In this document: positions 43,981-54,545 of the stretch, piece by piece
How the letters are laid out: each line of letters begins with the position of its first letter
How positions within the stretch are numbered: the first letter of the stretch is position 1
Source: Eledone cirrhosa
Taxonomy: Eukaryota > Mollusca > Cephalopoda > Octopoda > Eledonidae
Direction of reading: 5' to 3'
NCBI GenBank assembly: GCA_964016885.1
Contig: OZ024743.1
Span: forward strand, 165,091,732-165,155,731
DNA: 64,000 nucleotides
Made by a program: the position numbers and the translations under genes
Notes under the pieces: generated by a model
Seen by the model: only the letters and a program-made list of their open reading frames with translations
What the model was told of the DNA's origin: nothing
The model's database searches: none

Positions 43981-44076
43981 CTTGCGTTCTGATTCCATAG
44001 ATCTATCTTGAGCTGCTCTTAAATGACTTTCCATTCTCTGGATTTTGACAGTGTAATCTTTCAAAACTTGTCCACT
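43981..44076 (-). CDS. Coiled-coil gene exon
   Basis: The acceptor CAATTTAG precedes 44076 and a strong donor GTGAGT follows 43981. It encodes exactly 32 codons, SGQVLKDYTVKIQRMESHLR and AAQDRSMESERK, with hydrophobic residues spaced as in a coiled coil. Phase 0 at both ends. Confidence 0.85.
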
Positions 44077-44269
44077 CTAAATTGGGGAGAAAGAGAAAGA
44101 GAAAGAGAAAGAGAAAAAAAAACAAAAACAAATAGAAACAATTAATACATTAAATTAGCAGGTATGAAGGTGTGTGTGTGGAGGAGGAAGAACTGCAGAT
44201 GGAGGGGATGTTCAGCTGGATCTAGGGAATCATATTAAAATGGAAGGTGGGAACATTTTTTGTTGCCTA

Positions 44270-44825
44270 GGTAATATGATGAATGGTAGGAAGGACATCC
44301 AGCAGCCGTAAAAACTCAGCCAACTCACAGACCTGATATGTGCAAGGTATGGCACAGCCATCTGGCCAGACTTGTCTCATAACAGGACCACCCAGCTCCA
44401 TACTATAAACATGGTTGGTATTAGGAAGGGCATGCAGATGCAAAAGTCACAGCCAAAACATGGTCCCGTTTGAGCAAGGTATGATGTGGCTAACTAGCTA
44501 GACTTGTCTCACAATGGTGCCACCCAATTCTACACTGTAAATGTGATTGGTGTTAGGAAGGGCCTCCAGCAGCCATAAAAACCCAGCCAATCTCAGTCCC
44601 GATATGTGCAAGGTATAGTGTGGCCATCAGGCCAGACCCTCCTCATAATGGGACCACCCAGTTCCACACTGTAAAAGTGGTTGGTGTTAGGAAGGATATC
44701 CAGCTGTAAAAAACCCAGTCAAAATACAGTTCTGTTTGAACAACTGGCCAGACTTGTCTCTTAACATGGATGACCCATCTAACCCATGCAAGCATGGAAA
44801 ATAGATGTTAAACGGGGATGATGAT
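44270..44825 (+). repeat. LINE 3' tail repeat with tandem units
   Basis: The unit ACTGTAAA-GTGGTTGGTGTTAGGAAGG...CAGC-GCCATAAAAACCCAGCCAA recurs about three to four times at roughly 120-bp spacing. It ends CCATGCAAGCATGGAAAATAG and GATGATGATGG. Confidence 0.65.
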
Positions 44826-44829
44826 GGAT

Positions 44830-45320
44830 TGGACTTGTTAGTTAAGTGTGATGTACATGGAAGAAGTTCCAGTAACTGAGTGACATGCTAATGAGGAGGG
44901 GAGTGTTGCTGAAACTGAAGGAAAAGATGTGTTTCATATGTGAGAAGTATCATGATTTATGGGAGAGGACATAGCAAATTGAGATGGAAAGAACAGAATT
45001 AAGAATGATACAGTGGATGAGTGGAGTATCACTGAGTGAAAAAAAAATAATGAATTGCAGAGGATGATGGGAATAGAGTCAGCAATGAATATTGTGAAGA
45101 GAAATGGAATGAGATGGTTGGGTCATGTGTTGAGGAAGGATGAAAGTGACTGGGTGAGAAGAGTGATGGAAATGAATGTGGAAGGAAGTAGAAGGATGGA
45201 AAAACCAAAGAAGACATGACTACTGGAGGAGGAAATGAAAGCCAGGTAATTGATGGAGGGGGATACAGATAATAGGGAAAATAGAGAAGCTTGTCATGAA
45301 GCATTGCAGATATGACCATC
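44830..45320 (+). pseudogene. LINE RT C-terminal fragment
   Basis: Broken frames read WERT, RTELRMIQWMSGVSLSE, then RNGMRWLGHVLRKDESDWVRR and GSRRMEKPKKT, the phrase order of a non-LTR RT C-terminus. It is a different subfamily from the fragment at 40915. Confidence 0.65.
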
Positions 45321-46552
45321 GATTTAAGAGTATTAAGGAATGCATTATCTAATGTGTCCTTCCTTATTTATGACTGTGGAGCATCATTTTAGGGAAATTT
45401 GGCTGCTATTTGTTACAGGTCAACAAACTATGTAGAGGCTCTCTCTTTGGCTCAAAACTAATAATGACGGTGGAAGTAGTGGTGGTGACGATGGTAATGA
45501 CGATATCATATCTGTTTCATTTATTTTCAGTTAGGACCATCAGGAATCTTGACTAATTCAATGGTGGTATATGAACTCACAACTCTTCAGTAGTGAAGCT
45601 GAAACTGTTCATTTATACATTAACCTGATATAGTGCCAAAAAAAAAAAAAAAATACTGAAGTTCTGAGAAGGCAAACGTCTTTTTCAGTTTAATTCTTTT
45701 GATATCAAACTGCCTGGAACTGCCCCTGATTCTATGATACAAAACTGTTTGTTTACATTTATCTAAAAACTTTCCATTATAATTTTAAGTAAAAATCTTT
45801 CTTAAGTTATGTTCCAAACACCAGCTTAATAATGAGAAAGTTAACTATTAAATCCCTGCAATGTTTTTAAGAAAGAAGTAGAAACTACCAAACACATGAC
45901 CCCCCAACATTTCAACAACATTCAGACACATTGAGGTATCTGATCCTAGTTTCCTCCACACACACTGATATGTCATTGATAAAGCCCTATGTAAAGATGT
46001 GAAGTTCAAAATTTGAAAACATCTTAAGAATTTCAGTTATTAAAAATATTGAAAACCACTATCTTTTTTTGAGTGAATAATCTTGTTTACCTCACATGGC
46101 ACAGAAATCTTGTCAAGTGGCTCTTCAGTAGTAGTTTTGACAGATTATGCTTTGAATCTGTAAATGCCATGAAGCTAGAGCTTCTAAATGGTCATGCATT
46201 ATGGTTGAAAATCTAACAAATTCTACTCACAAGTTATTGGTCAATCTGTGGCTAAAATGAGACTTACCCCAAGAGTCATATGATTCATCCTAGAAATCTT
46301 CTTAACCATACAGCCATACTACAGTTACATATTGATGTTTGGATAATATTAATCCAGGAATATTGGGTGTTAAATTTCCTTGGGATCCCTTAATCTGTAT
46401 GTATAGCACACATGGCACTATCTTTGTCTGGGCATAGTTGCAAAATACAAACACACAAATACATTTCTTCCATGCTCATTATACTATATTAAACAATGAT
46501 ATGATCAACTCTGAAAGATAAAATAATTTGTTCTTGTAGATTTTTTAATTAC
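45321..46552. other. Intron sequence, no feature
   Basis: A/T-rich with an A-run near 45640. No repeat family recognised. Confidence 0.4.
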
Positions 46553-46691
46553 CTCTGTCATTTTTACTTGACTCTCTTGTAAGGAAGACTTTAATTCAGA
46601 ATTGCGAGATTTATAACGCTTCAACTCAGTACGCAGCTGTGCTATTTTTTCATCATATTTCTTTGAAATTGTGCTGCATTCATCTTTCCAT
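46553..46691 (-). CDS. Coiled-coil gene exon
   Basis: The acceptor TGTGTGGCAG precedes 46691 and the donor GTAATT follows 46553. One base completes an Arg codon, then 46 residues read WKDECSTISKKYDEKIAQLR and on through LKRYKSRNSELKSSLQESQV, ending KMTE. Clear heptad pattern. The flanking open frame beyond the donor is intron read-through. Confidence 0.85.
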
Positions 46692-46789
46692 CTGCCACAC
46701 AAGAATATGTAATGAAATGAAAATGAAATTGTTTTAATGGAAAGGGACTCAGCCCTATCGTATGTGTGTGTGAGTGTATATATATATAT

Positions 46790-46965
46790 ATATGTATTTT
46801 TTTGTGCATGGTTTCTATGGCTGTAGGCCCTTCCTAACAGCAACCACATGACAGAGTAGACCAGGTGCTTTTTTTGTGTCACCAGCACAACTACTTTACA
46901 ATATGGGTTGGGTACATTTTATCATGGCACTAGTACTACCACTTTACAGAGTGTTTTGCATGCTT
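46790..46965 (-). repeat. LINE 3' tail repeat
   Basis: Minus orientation, TGGCTGTAGGCCCTTCCTAACAGCAACCAC then ACTTTACAATATGGGTTGGGTAC. No terminal ATG run. Confidence 0.55.
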
Positions 46966-47127
46966 TTTATGGTCACCAATACTTACATAAATTAACTAAC
47001 TAAATTAATTAATAAACAATAAGGCAAAATCCTCAATACAATTCTTTTAATTTCTGACTGGTGCCATATGTTTTGTACATGTGTGTCTAGACCTTAGATA
47101 GTCAGTGAGTCATTTGTTGGTGTTGTT

Positions 47128-47239
47128 CTAATGATCCACTACATATAGCTATTGTAGTCTAATGATCCACTACATATAGCTATTGTAGTCTAATGATCCA
47201 CTACATATAGCTATTTTAGATTAATGATCAACTACATAT
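47128..47239. repeat. 31-bp minisatellite, left part
   Basis: Units of CTAATGATCCACTACATATAGCTATTGTAGT repeat three to four times (unit given here as CTAATGATCCACTACATATA plus 11 bases). The array is split by the hAT element and resumes at 48830. Confidence 0.85.
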
Positions 47240-47527
47240 AGCTATTGCAGAGGTGGGGAACCTTTTTACCATTAGAGGCCACATTTAAATTAGGCAGTAA
47301 TAAAGGAGGCCGTATAAGTTGATATACCTATAAATGCGACTTTTGTGAAATTATTATAGTTTTTGTATAGTTTTATAGTCATTTATTATTTAACATAAAA
47401 AGTTACAATATAAAATATTTTTGTATTACATAATTATAAAGAAATACAATAGAAAAATAATAATATTAAGTTAAAAAAAATAACATAGCAACAATACGTA
47501 AAATAATTTTAAAATCCGATGGAAAAT

Positions 47528-48259
47528 TCAAGTTAGTGGGATTTGTTTCTTGCTTGAAAGTAATTGAATATTTGGATCAAACTTCGTAACGCGCAGCCTT
47601 AATTGATCCTCTAAATGAGCATCTGTGGTTTGCATTCTTAAAGTAGTTTTAATTTTTGTCATGAGAGAAAATGCTGACTCGCAGCAGTAAGTACTTCCAA
47701 AGCAGGAAAGTAAACGGCATGCATGCTCTCGTAGGCGTGGATATTCAACAGCATTTGACCAGATTTCTATGGGATACTTTTTAGCGTCAAAAAGGGATTT
47801 GAAGATACTATCTTCCCCCAACTCAAATAACTCAACTTGTAGTTCCGTAGGAGCCTCGGATATATCTACTAAATGTGGTTCAAATACCAGTTTCATAGCA
47901 GGTGTGTGTTCATCAAAATCTGAAAATCTTTCAGTATATTCTTCTTTTAAAGAATCCAAGACACCTCCATATTCATCGAATATTTTATTTTCACATTTCT
48001 GCTCCGGGAAGTGTTCTGCAGATATATCCGAGCGAGAGAGTAATGTTTTGAAAAATGTAAATTTTTTTCGAAACGCTTGGATCTTTTGCCCCATTTCATA
48101 TATATGCTTCGTTTTACCTTGCAGGCAAATATTTAAATTGTTTTGTTTTGTCATGATATCAGATAAAAATGGAATGTTTCTGCAAAATACTTCATCTGAT
48201 AGATCACAAACTTTTCCTTGTTCTTGATAAAAGTTTAAAATTTTTTTACACATGGCCAA
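47528..48259 (-). CDS. hAT transposase C-terminal part (ZBED5/GTF2IRD2-like)
   Basis: 243 codons from ATG 48259, open to the stop. The C-terminal half has YPRLREHACRLLSCFGSTYC, then CESAFSLMTKIKTTLRM and HLEDQLRLRV, the hAT dimerisation region of the transposase family also found in vertebrate ZBED5- and GTF2IRD2-like genes. The middle reads KTKHIYEMGQKIQAFRKKF and YGGVLDSLKEEYTERFSDF. Full-length relatives are about 600 residues with an N-terminal BED-type finger and RNase H-like core; both the finger and the first catalytic part are missing. The frame is uninterrupted, which suggests a fairly recent copy or a cryptic start. Acts in the nucleus if made; it cannot be complete. Confidence 0.8.
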   Translation of the reverse strand: MAMCKKILNFYQEQGKVCDLSDEVFCRNIPFLSDIMTKQNNLNICLQGKTKHIYEMGQKIQAFRKKFTFFKTLLSRSDISAEHFPEQKCENKIFDEYGGVLDSLKEEYTERFSDFDEHTPAMKLVFEPHLVDISEAPTELQVELFELGEDSIFKSLFDAKKYPIEIWSNAVEYPRLREHACRLLSCFGSTYCCESAFSLMTKIKTTLRMQTTDAHLEDQLRLRVTKFDPNIQLLSSKKQIPLT

Positions 48260-48638
48260 TTATACGTTACTTTATCAAGGACATAAAATGGACCATCATC
48301 TATTATAACTATGTCTAGAAAAGTACGAAACGTAGTCTATCATTCTGTTTTTCAAAATTCATAATTTTTCATATTTTACATTTATATAATACTATATGTG
48401 TGTACTTTTAATTTTGATACAATAAATTGGTCTTTAATTGGTTAATTTAACCAATCAATATCTATTTGATTTTTAACATATTTTTTATTCATCACGCACA
48501 AAGAACGGGTAACTTACTTGTTAATTAAAACAATAATAACTAGATTTTCACAATGGTCGGTAGCAATACGAGACGAGACTGTCACAAGCACGTTACAAGA
48601 TTGACAAATGATAAGTCGCAAGCATCTTTTTTTAGAAC

Positions 48639-48678
48639 AGCCAATTGTAGAACGCCACCTGGCATTCTACAATTGGCT
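48639..48678. repeat. 18-bp hairpin within the hAT element
   Basis: 48639-48656 and 48661-48678 are reverse complements at 17 of 18 positions with a 4-nt loop ACCT. It lies in the non-coding 5' part of the element. Confidence 0.85.
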
Positions 48679-48829
48679 ATTACTTCCAGTAGTCACTGAA
48701 ACTTACATTCATACCGATCTTATTTAATTCCATTAATTTTGAAATTGTCGTAATCTAAATGATAAATTATTAATTAATACAAGAGCTAGCTCTAATGAAG
48801 GCCGCAGGTTCCCCTCCACTGAGCTATTG

Positions 48830-48985
48830 TAATCTAATGATCCACTACATATAGCTTCTAGTCTGATTTACTACATATAGCTATTGTAGTCTAATGATCC
48901 ACTACAAATAAATTGTAGTCTAACGATCTACTACATACAGCTTGTAGTCTAATGATCCACTACCTTAGCTATTCTAGCTGCTAAC
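48830..48985. repeat. 31-bp minisatellite, right part
   Basis: Continues the array from 47239 with four to five decayed units (ATCCACTACATATAGCT, ATTTACTACATATAGCTATTG, ATCTACTACATACAGC). Confidence 0.8.
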
Positions 48986-49034
48986 AATTATTTAACCCTT
49001 TTTAAGACGATTGTGGAACACAACACTCTTTTTG

Positions 49035-49265
49035 ACCATCATCATCATCATCATCATCACCATTTAACGTCCATTTTTCTTGGTTAGACGAGTTGTCCCA
49101 TTGTGAGAGAAGCCAAGTCATATGACCATGTCTTGCTCATACAGAACTGATTTTGTCTTGGTGTCTACTACTGGATGCCAACCACATTTACAGTGTGTAC
49201 TGGGTGCTTTTTGTCGTGACACCTTCATGACCACTTATAGTATGGGCTGGGCACTTTTTGTCATA
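49035..49265 (-). repeat. LINE 3' tail repeat
   Basis: CATCATCATCATCATCACCATTTAACGTCCATTTT (starts CATCATCATC), CAACCACATTTACAGTGTG and TTTTTGTCGTGACACC. Minus orientation. Confidence 0.7.
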
Positions 49266-49738
49266 TAAATATTGAAACTTAATTGAATGCATAATTAATT
49301 AAGGAAGAATTGGAGGGGAGTTGCATTTACTAAAACTACTAATTATTTTTTAAAATTTATTAAAATAGTATTTGTAACATACATAACTTAACAAAAGATT
49401 TTTATTTAAAATTCTGTTGGAAGGTTTTAATATAAATAAAATTGGTGGTTTTGTTTCATAGACCAGAGCTGTTTTGTGGCCAAATTGGTATCAAAAGAGT
49501 TAAAAGCCCCATATTCTTACATGTTGTATGAGGCAACTAAAAAGGTTGGTGCTAGGAAGGGCTGTTAAACATAGCCTTAAAAAGAATCCTATGATAAGTA
49601 TGAAGTCTATCATGTAACCTGCAAAGCTAACCCCTGTCTTAAAACAATTGATAGTGTCATTGAGGGTGTATTAAATGCCTTACATTTAAAAAGGGATAAA
49701 ATATGCTGACTTATCAAAACAAAAAACAATGGAGCTAC
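49266..49738. other. Intron sequence, no feature
   Basis: A/T-rich. Nothing recognised. Confidence 0.4.
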
Positions 49739-49875
49739 CTTTTGCTAATTATCTTCTGTGAATTAAGAAGTTTCTTTAATTCCACCATAGTGTAATGATT
49801 TCCATCTTCAAAACTTTGCAGTTTCAATTCAAAATCTGCTGAGCTCGAAGACATTTCCTCTTTCATAACAGCAAT
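49739..49875 (-). CDS. Coiled-coil gene exon
   Basis: The acceptor ATTTGACAG precedes 49875 and the donor GTAGCT follows 49739. It encodes IAVMKEEMSSSSADFELKLQ then SFEDGNHYTMVELKKLLNSQ and KIISK, 45 codons plus 2 bases. The VELKKLL...RWK join to the next exon resembles the C-terminal region I recall for the centriolar protein SCLT1. Confidence 0.85.
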
Positions 49876-50877
49876 CTGTCAAATATATAACTTATTATTA
49901 TTATCTTAAGCAAAACTCAAAGCTGGAAAATATATAAACTTACTCTGAAGCTGTTGCTCTGCATCACAATAATCATTCTCCTCATCCAACATATCATTAT
50001 TACCATATTTCTAATGAAATACACTGTGTATGATTTTCAAATTATTTTTAAAATAATCAAAAATTTGAAGGGATTTGGTAATATAACTGTTTCATTACCA
50101 AGTTGGTGTTTAAAGCATAACTTAACAAACATTCTTACATAAAATTATGATGGAAGGTTTTTAGATAAATATAAACATTTATTACAAACAGCATGGTATG
50201 TTAGAACCAGAAGCAATCTCAAGCAGTTTGATATCAAAATGGTGAAACTACTAGGCTACCCTGTTTTTATCTTGATCGCTGAAGTCTTTGGGTGTTTTGA
50301 AAACATTCAGACAGGGTCTCCAATGTGGGGATAAGTTAGAAATCATGGTTTCTTTTTTATTTTATCCCCTGTAATCAGACTGGCCCTGCAAAAATGTAAG
50401 AGGCACTGCCATTCCTCCTTTGACTAAATGAGAAAAAGAAAGTCTCTGAAACTATTAAAACTAAGAAGTCCAATTTTTAATTTCTTTAGCACAAAAAATA
50501 AAAAAGAATATGAATTATCTCTAGTAATATTTCCCAAAGTAAGGAACCTCAGGGTTCTATGAGCTAAGGTGTCATTTATTAAAATGTATTGCTTTTTTTA
50601 TGAATAACCTCTCTCTAAAATAATTAATGTCGCATTAAAATTAGAGTGGTGGAGATTGTCCATAATATATAGTTGTCATTTTTGGAAAACCATATGAGGG
50701 TTCCATGACAATATAAGTTTAGGTGAATATTGAGATTGAAATGTGGTTGTAATATAACTATTTCATACTACTTGACTCATTAATGCCCTTCACTAAAAGC
50801 TTGAATACACAATTTCATCATTCCTTCTATAAATCTCAGGTTTTCTGCCTACATAGGAAATTCAATATTTCATCAGT
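49876..50877. other. Intron sequence, no feature
   Basis: A/T-rich. Nothing recognised. Confidence 0.4.
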
Positions 50878-51175
50878 GAAGGCACATGGCCCAGTGGTCA
50901 GAGTATTGGGGTTGATTCCTTTACATGTATTTTGAGCATGATGCTTTATTTCACATTGCTTTTCATAATATGACTGGGGCTCCTTATCATGGAAATACAC
51001 AAGAAACTCCTATCATATGAAACCTTATAAGAGGCCAGCTAACCTACATAGGTGTAAGCTGTAACAACATACATAATAGGACTGGGGCCCCCTATCATTA
51101 AAACACCCAAGAAACCTCCTACAAGATGCAACATCATAGAATTCAGCTAAACTTTTATAAGTGGAAGCAGTGAAT
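50878..51175 (+). repeat. tRNA-derived SINE, decayed
   Basis: The box A-like TGGCCCAGTGGTCAGAG near 50889 is followed by TTGATTCC and GATGCTTTATTTCA, with two related downstream units (GACTGGGGCTCCTTATCATGG near 50971 and GACTGGGGCCCCCTATCATT near 51082). Same family type as 37395. Confidence 0.55.
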
Positions 51176-51217
51176 TTAATTTCATTTCAATATCTCACCA
51201 CAAAGCCTTTTACTAAC

Positions 51218-51410
51218 CTTTTTGCGCATGTTGCGCTGTATTTCATCACGTTCATTGTTTGCCTGTAAGACATTTGCTTTCAGTTCATTGATTTCCTGAA
51301 TCAGTTGAAGTTTACTTTCTGACAGTCGGTTGTTGTCACTGTTCAGTGAAGACACTTGATCTTTTAGTTGATCATTTTCTTTTGTTATTAAGTCTATTTT
51401 CTGGTTCAGA
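51218..51410 (-). CDS. Coiled-coil gene exon (most upstream seen); possible SCLT1-like protein
   Basis: The acceptor TTGTGTTTCAG precedes 51410 and the donor GTTAGT follows 51218. It encodes LNQKIDLITKENDQLKDQVS, then LNSDNNRLSESKLQLIQEIN and ELKANVLQANNERDEIQRNM, ending RKK. It is strongly heptad-patterned, a long parallel coiled coil without catalytic motifs. The six exons join without a phase error into the last 246 residues of a protein, the best evidence for a real host gene. Earlier exons were not found in this window. The C-terminal sequence recalls SCLT1, a distal-appendage protein of centrioles, but this is memory of general pattern only; another centrosomal coiled-coil protein is possible. 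Confidence 0.8.
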
Positions 51411-51534
51411 CTGAAACACAAATACAGGCCACACTTTCAGTTATAGCTACTGTGAAATCCATAATGCACTCATACATATAATATGGTTTCTAATTTAGGT
51501 ACAAGGCAAGTATTTGTGAGGAAGGGAAAGTTGA

Positions 51535-51685
51535 TTAATTTGTGTTTTATTGTGGCACTAACATTACCACTTTACAGAGTACTGGGTGCATTTTTTTCAA
51601 GGCACTAGTACTACTACTTTACAGAATGTATTGGGTGTATTTTATTATAGCACGAGCATTATCTCTTTACAGTGCTCTGGGTATA
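51535..51685 (-). repeat. LINE 3' tail repeat, decayed
   Basis: Three imperfect units GGCACTAGTACTACCACTTTACAGA-GTACTGGGTGCATTTT (51550-51680), the CTGTAAAGTGG motif of other tails seen reversed. Confidence 0.55.
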
Positions 51686-52003
51686 TTTCCATATTACATC
51701 TAAACCGCTTTGTGACTCTGGTCAGTGTGTACGATGAAAAGCTAGCTTTCTACATGTCTTTGAAAGAGGTCATCCATAGTATACATTATGCAGACAAAAT
51801 TGTTTTCCTTGGCGATTTTAATGCATATGTTGGTAATGACTGGGAAACTTGGAGTGTGATGGGCAAGCATGGAGTGGGAAAGTGCAATAACAATGGCCTA
51901 CTTCTGTTGCAGATGTGTGCTGAAATGGATCTTGTTATTGGAAACACATTCTTTCAGCAAAAAGACAAGTATGGTTATGGTGTGACCTACCGACCCAGAT
52001 GCC
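51686..52003 (+). pseudogene. LINE endonuclease fragment (RTE-like, craniofacial development protein 2-like)
   Basis: Reads VSVYDEKLAFYMSLKEVIHS, then DKIVFLGDFNAYVGNDWETW, GKHGVGKCNNNGLLLLQMCA and DLVIGNTFFQQKDKYG. GDFN is the D-x-N catalytic motif of the apurinic-type endonuclease of non-LTR elements. The N-terminal part before it and the S-x-H end are missing. At 52003 it meets the antisense LINE. Confidence 0.8.
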
Positions 52004-53546
52004 TTCAGCATCTCGGCAGCTATACCCGATGGACCGGTTGCTTTCCCTGACTTCATATCTTTGATTGCCTTACTTACTACGCTGCTGTCCTGGCTCCTCT
52101 ATAGGGTCCACTTGGGGTAGGGTCTCTTTTTCCCATGCATTCTCCTCATTTAGTAATCTATCATAATGGCTCTTCCACACATCTTTCTTCTCGGCACTTG
52201 TGAGGGCAAGCTTATCTTTATCATTCCGGATACACCTCTCTGACACACTGCCTCGCAATCTTGAACACCTCCTGTTTCTGGTCCTCACGTTGCAAAACAT
52301 GCTTGAATTTTCTATCCTCTGCTTCCTTCCTAGCTAAGTATACTTGTCGCCTAGCTTCCCTCTTGGTCTCTATGTAATGTACCCTGCTTCCCCAATTCTT
52401 CCATTCTTTCCATGCATGTCTCTTGGCCTTAACTGCCTCATCTACCTTATTGTTCCACCACCAAGTCACTCTCCTCCTGCCTGTGGTCTTACTCCAACCA
52501 CAGATCTCATCCATCGCCTTTAGTAAGTTAATTTTTAGGAACTCCCAGTGCTCTTCTACATTGAATGTCTCTATCTGTTCTTCTTTACTGTAATAGGCGT
52601 TGAGTAGAATATCTTTAAATCTGTTACTGGCTGAGGGGTCTTTCAGCTTTCAGATCTTTCGTCTCCAGGTTGCCTTCTGTTTCCAAGTTCATCTAGTTCT
52701 GACAATGAGGTCCTGACAACTAAATTATGTTGGGAGGTACATTCCTTACCAGGGTAGGCTTTTGTGTTTACAACCGCCCATCTATCATATCCTCTGATGA
52801 GGATAAAATCTATCTGACTAGAATGCTCCCCTGATCTATAGGTGATCAGATGGTTGTTGGGTTTTTTGAAGTTTGTGTTACATATCGACATGTCATTGGC
52901 GTCGCAGAATTCTAGAAGTCTGAAGCCTTCTTCATTTCTTGTGCCAAACCCATGGCCTCCATGCACTCTATAGAAGCCATCACGGTGTTTACCGTGTCCG
53001 TTAAAATCTCCTGCAATGATTAGGAAGTCATTGTTGTTTGTTAGAGCAGTAGTGTGCATTAGGGACTCGTAAAACCTATCCATAAGTTCGTCTGGCAACC
53101 CCGATTGGGGGTGCGTAAGCTGATATTTTTGTGGCAATTGTTTTATTCAGGACTAGTCTGAGTTTACTGATTCTTGCGTTCACCCTGTTCACTGTGATTA
53201 CCTTATCTACCCATTTGTCAGCTAATAGTATACCTACACTACCCATCCCATTGTCATTTCCCACTCAGAAAAATTTGTGGCACTGACTTTTGCCTACAAG
53301 GACTCTAGCGGACTCTCCTCTCCATCTAGTCTCTTGCACACAGCATACATCAATTTCCTTTCGCTCTAGCATCTCTACAATTTCTCCTGCTCTTCCTTTC
53401 ATTGTGCTTACATTGATGGTTCCAACTCGGAGTTTGGGGCATTTGCCAACATTTGTGGGAAATGGTGAATTTTTGTGGGGGTGTGTGTATGCTTCCTGTC
53501 TCTGAATTGAAGCTTCGCATGGGTGCTTGGTAACTTGCGGATTCAT
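52004..53546 (-). pseudogene. RTE-like LINE: endonuclease and RT N-terminus, 3'-truncated
   Basis: The endonuclease starts LRVGTINVSTMKGRAGEIV, with the catalytic VQETRW near 53340. A stop at 53265 and a frameshift near 53105 follow. Then come the segment with IIAGDFNGHGKHRDG near 53010, SSQIDFILIRGYDRW near 52800 and TSQHNLVV near 52720, so E, D-N, D and H positions are all present. After a frame change the linker MDEICGWSKTTGRRRVTWWW and EARRQVYLARKEAEDRKF lead to HYDRLLNEENAWEKETLP. The sequence stops near 52004 in the RT fingers. Together with 34041-36055 it covers most of such an element. Confidence 0.85.
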
Positions 53547-54385
53547 ATTAATTTATTAATTCAGGGTTGCTCCATTTATCCTCAGCTCATCCATACATAA
53601 CAGTAAAAGAATTCAGGGCTAGCAGGACAGTAGTAGTAATAATGGCAGGGTTTGTTGGGACTGGTAAGGGCTAGAAGAAAAGCAGTAGTAATAGTAGTAA
53701 TGGCAGAGTTTGTTGGGGTTGGTAATGGGTGAGGGACATGTTGCTGACGTTTGATTGGTCGAATATACTATGGTGGTGTGAGGGGGTGGGCGGGACGAAA
53801 ATTGTGAGATAGGCAGCCATTATAGCTTATAGCATCCCAGGAGATTTGGGTGAAATAATCCGATTCAACTACGCATATTAGACAAGGCGAATATGCAAGG
53901 ATTTCGAAGATGTTCATCTAGCTTCGTAAACCTCGAAAAGAGAGAGGAAGGTAGGTAATGGCTAAGGGATAGATGACGTATAAATGCGTTGCGAAGGCAA
54001 GCGAAATGATAAATAGCAACAATAATAATGTGAGCGGAACATTTGCAATTGGGGAAGAGAGATACCTAGAAATAATGTATGTATGGGTGTCTGGGATATA
54101 GTTTGGGAGTTTTAGTAATCCATTTTAGTCTTTTAGAAATCAAGTCTCTGTCTGACTTTGTAAAAACCTCAAAATGAATGACGAATGAATGGAAGAGAGA
54201 AGGGAGGCAATGGCTAAGGGATAGATGATTTTCGTAGAGTCATAATAGGTAGCCATATTGGCTTATAACAACGTGGGAAAAACTGGGGGGAAAGTATATA
54301 TGCGTTGTGAAGTCAAGCGAAATGATAAATAGCAACAATAATAATGTGAGAGGTACATTTGCAATTGGGGAATATATATATATAT
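53547..54385 (-). repeat. Likely 5' UTR of the LINE, with repeated units
   Basis: Upstream of the endonuclease start. A unit with AATGGCTAAGGGATAGATGA and GTCAAGCGAAATGATAAATAG...GCAATTGGGGAA occurs at about 53940-54058 and 54190-54375. GATAGGCAGCCATTATAGCTTATA (near 53809) is repeated as ATAGGTAGCCATATTGGCTTATAA (near 54246). No gene seen. It could instead be unrelated flanking DNA. Confidence 0.5.
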
Positions 54386-54545
54386 AGTGAACCCCTGGCA
54401 TTTGCAATCCTGACATTTGCGGTCCATTTCCTTAGAACCTAACTAATAAGTGTTTGTGGAAACCCCCGCATATTCGCGGAATTGTAAATATCTTCTGCGA
54501 TTTTTTTAATGACTTTTTTCGTGGCAATATATATAGTTTTTTATA

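Larger units (their letters stand above)
47248..48821 (-). mobile_element. hAT-type DNA transposon, internally reduced
   Basis: Terminal inverted repeats CAGAGGTGGGGAACCT (47248) and, on the minus strand, CAGTGGAGGGGAACCT (48821). AGCTATTG is duplicated exactly at 47240-47247 and 48822-48829, the 8-bp signature of hAT insertion. The 1574-bp element carries one transposase frame on the minus strand and about 560 bp of non-coding DNA. It lies inside a minisatellite within an intron of the coiled-coil gene. Confidence 0.9.

Noticed and set aside
45029..45319. 96-codon minus-strand frame
   Set aside because: Antisense of a LINE C-terminal fragment.
47769..48227. 152-codon plus-strand frame
   Set aside because: Exact antisense of the hAT transposase frame.
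47128..48985. Regularly spaced 31-bp repeats, as in a CRISPR array
   Set aside because: Units are contiguous without unique spacers in a eukaryotic intron; a minisatellite.
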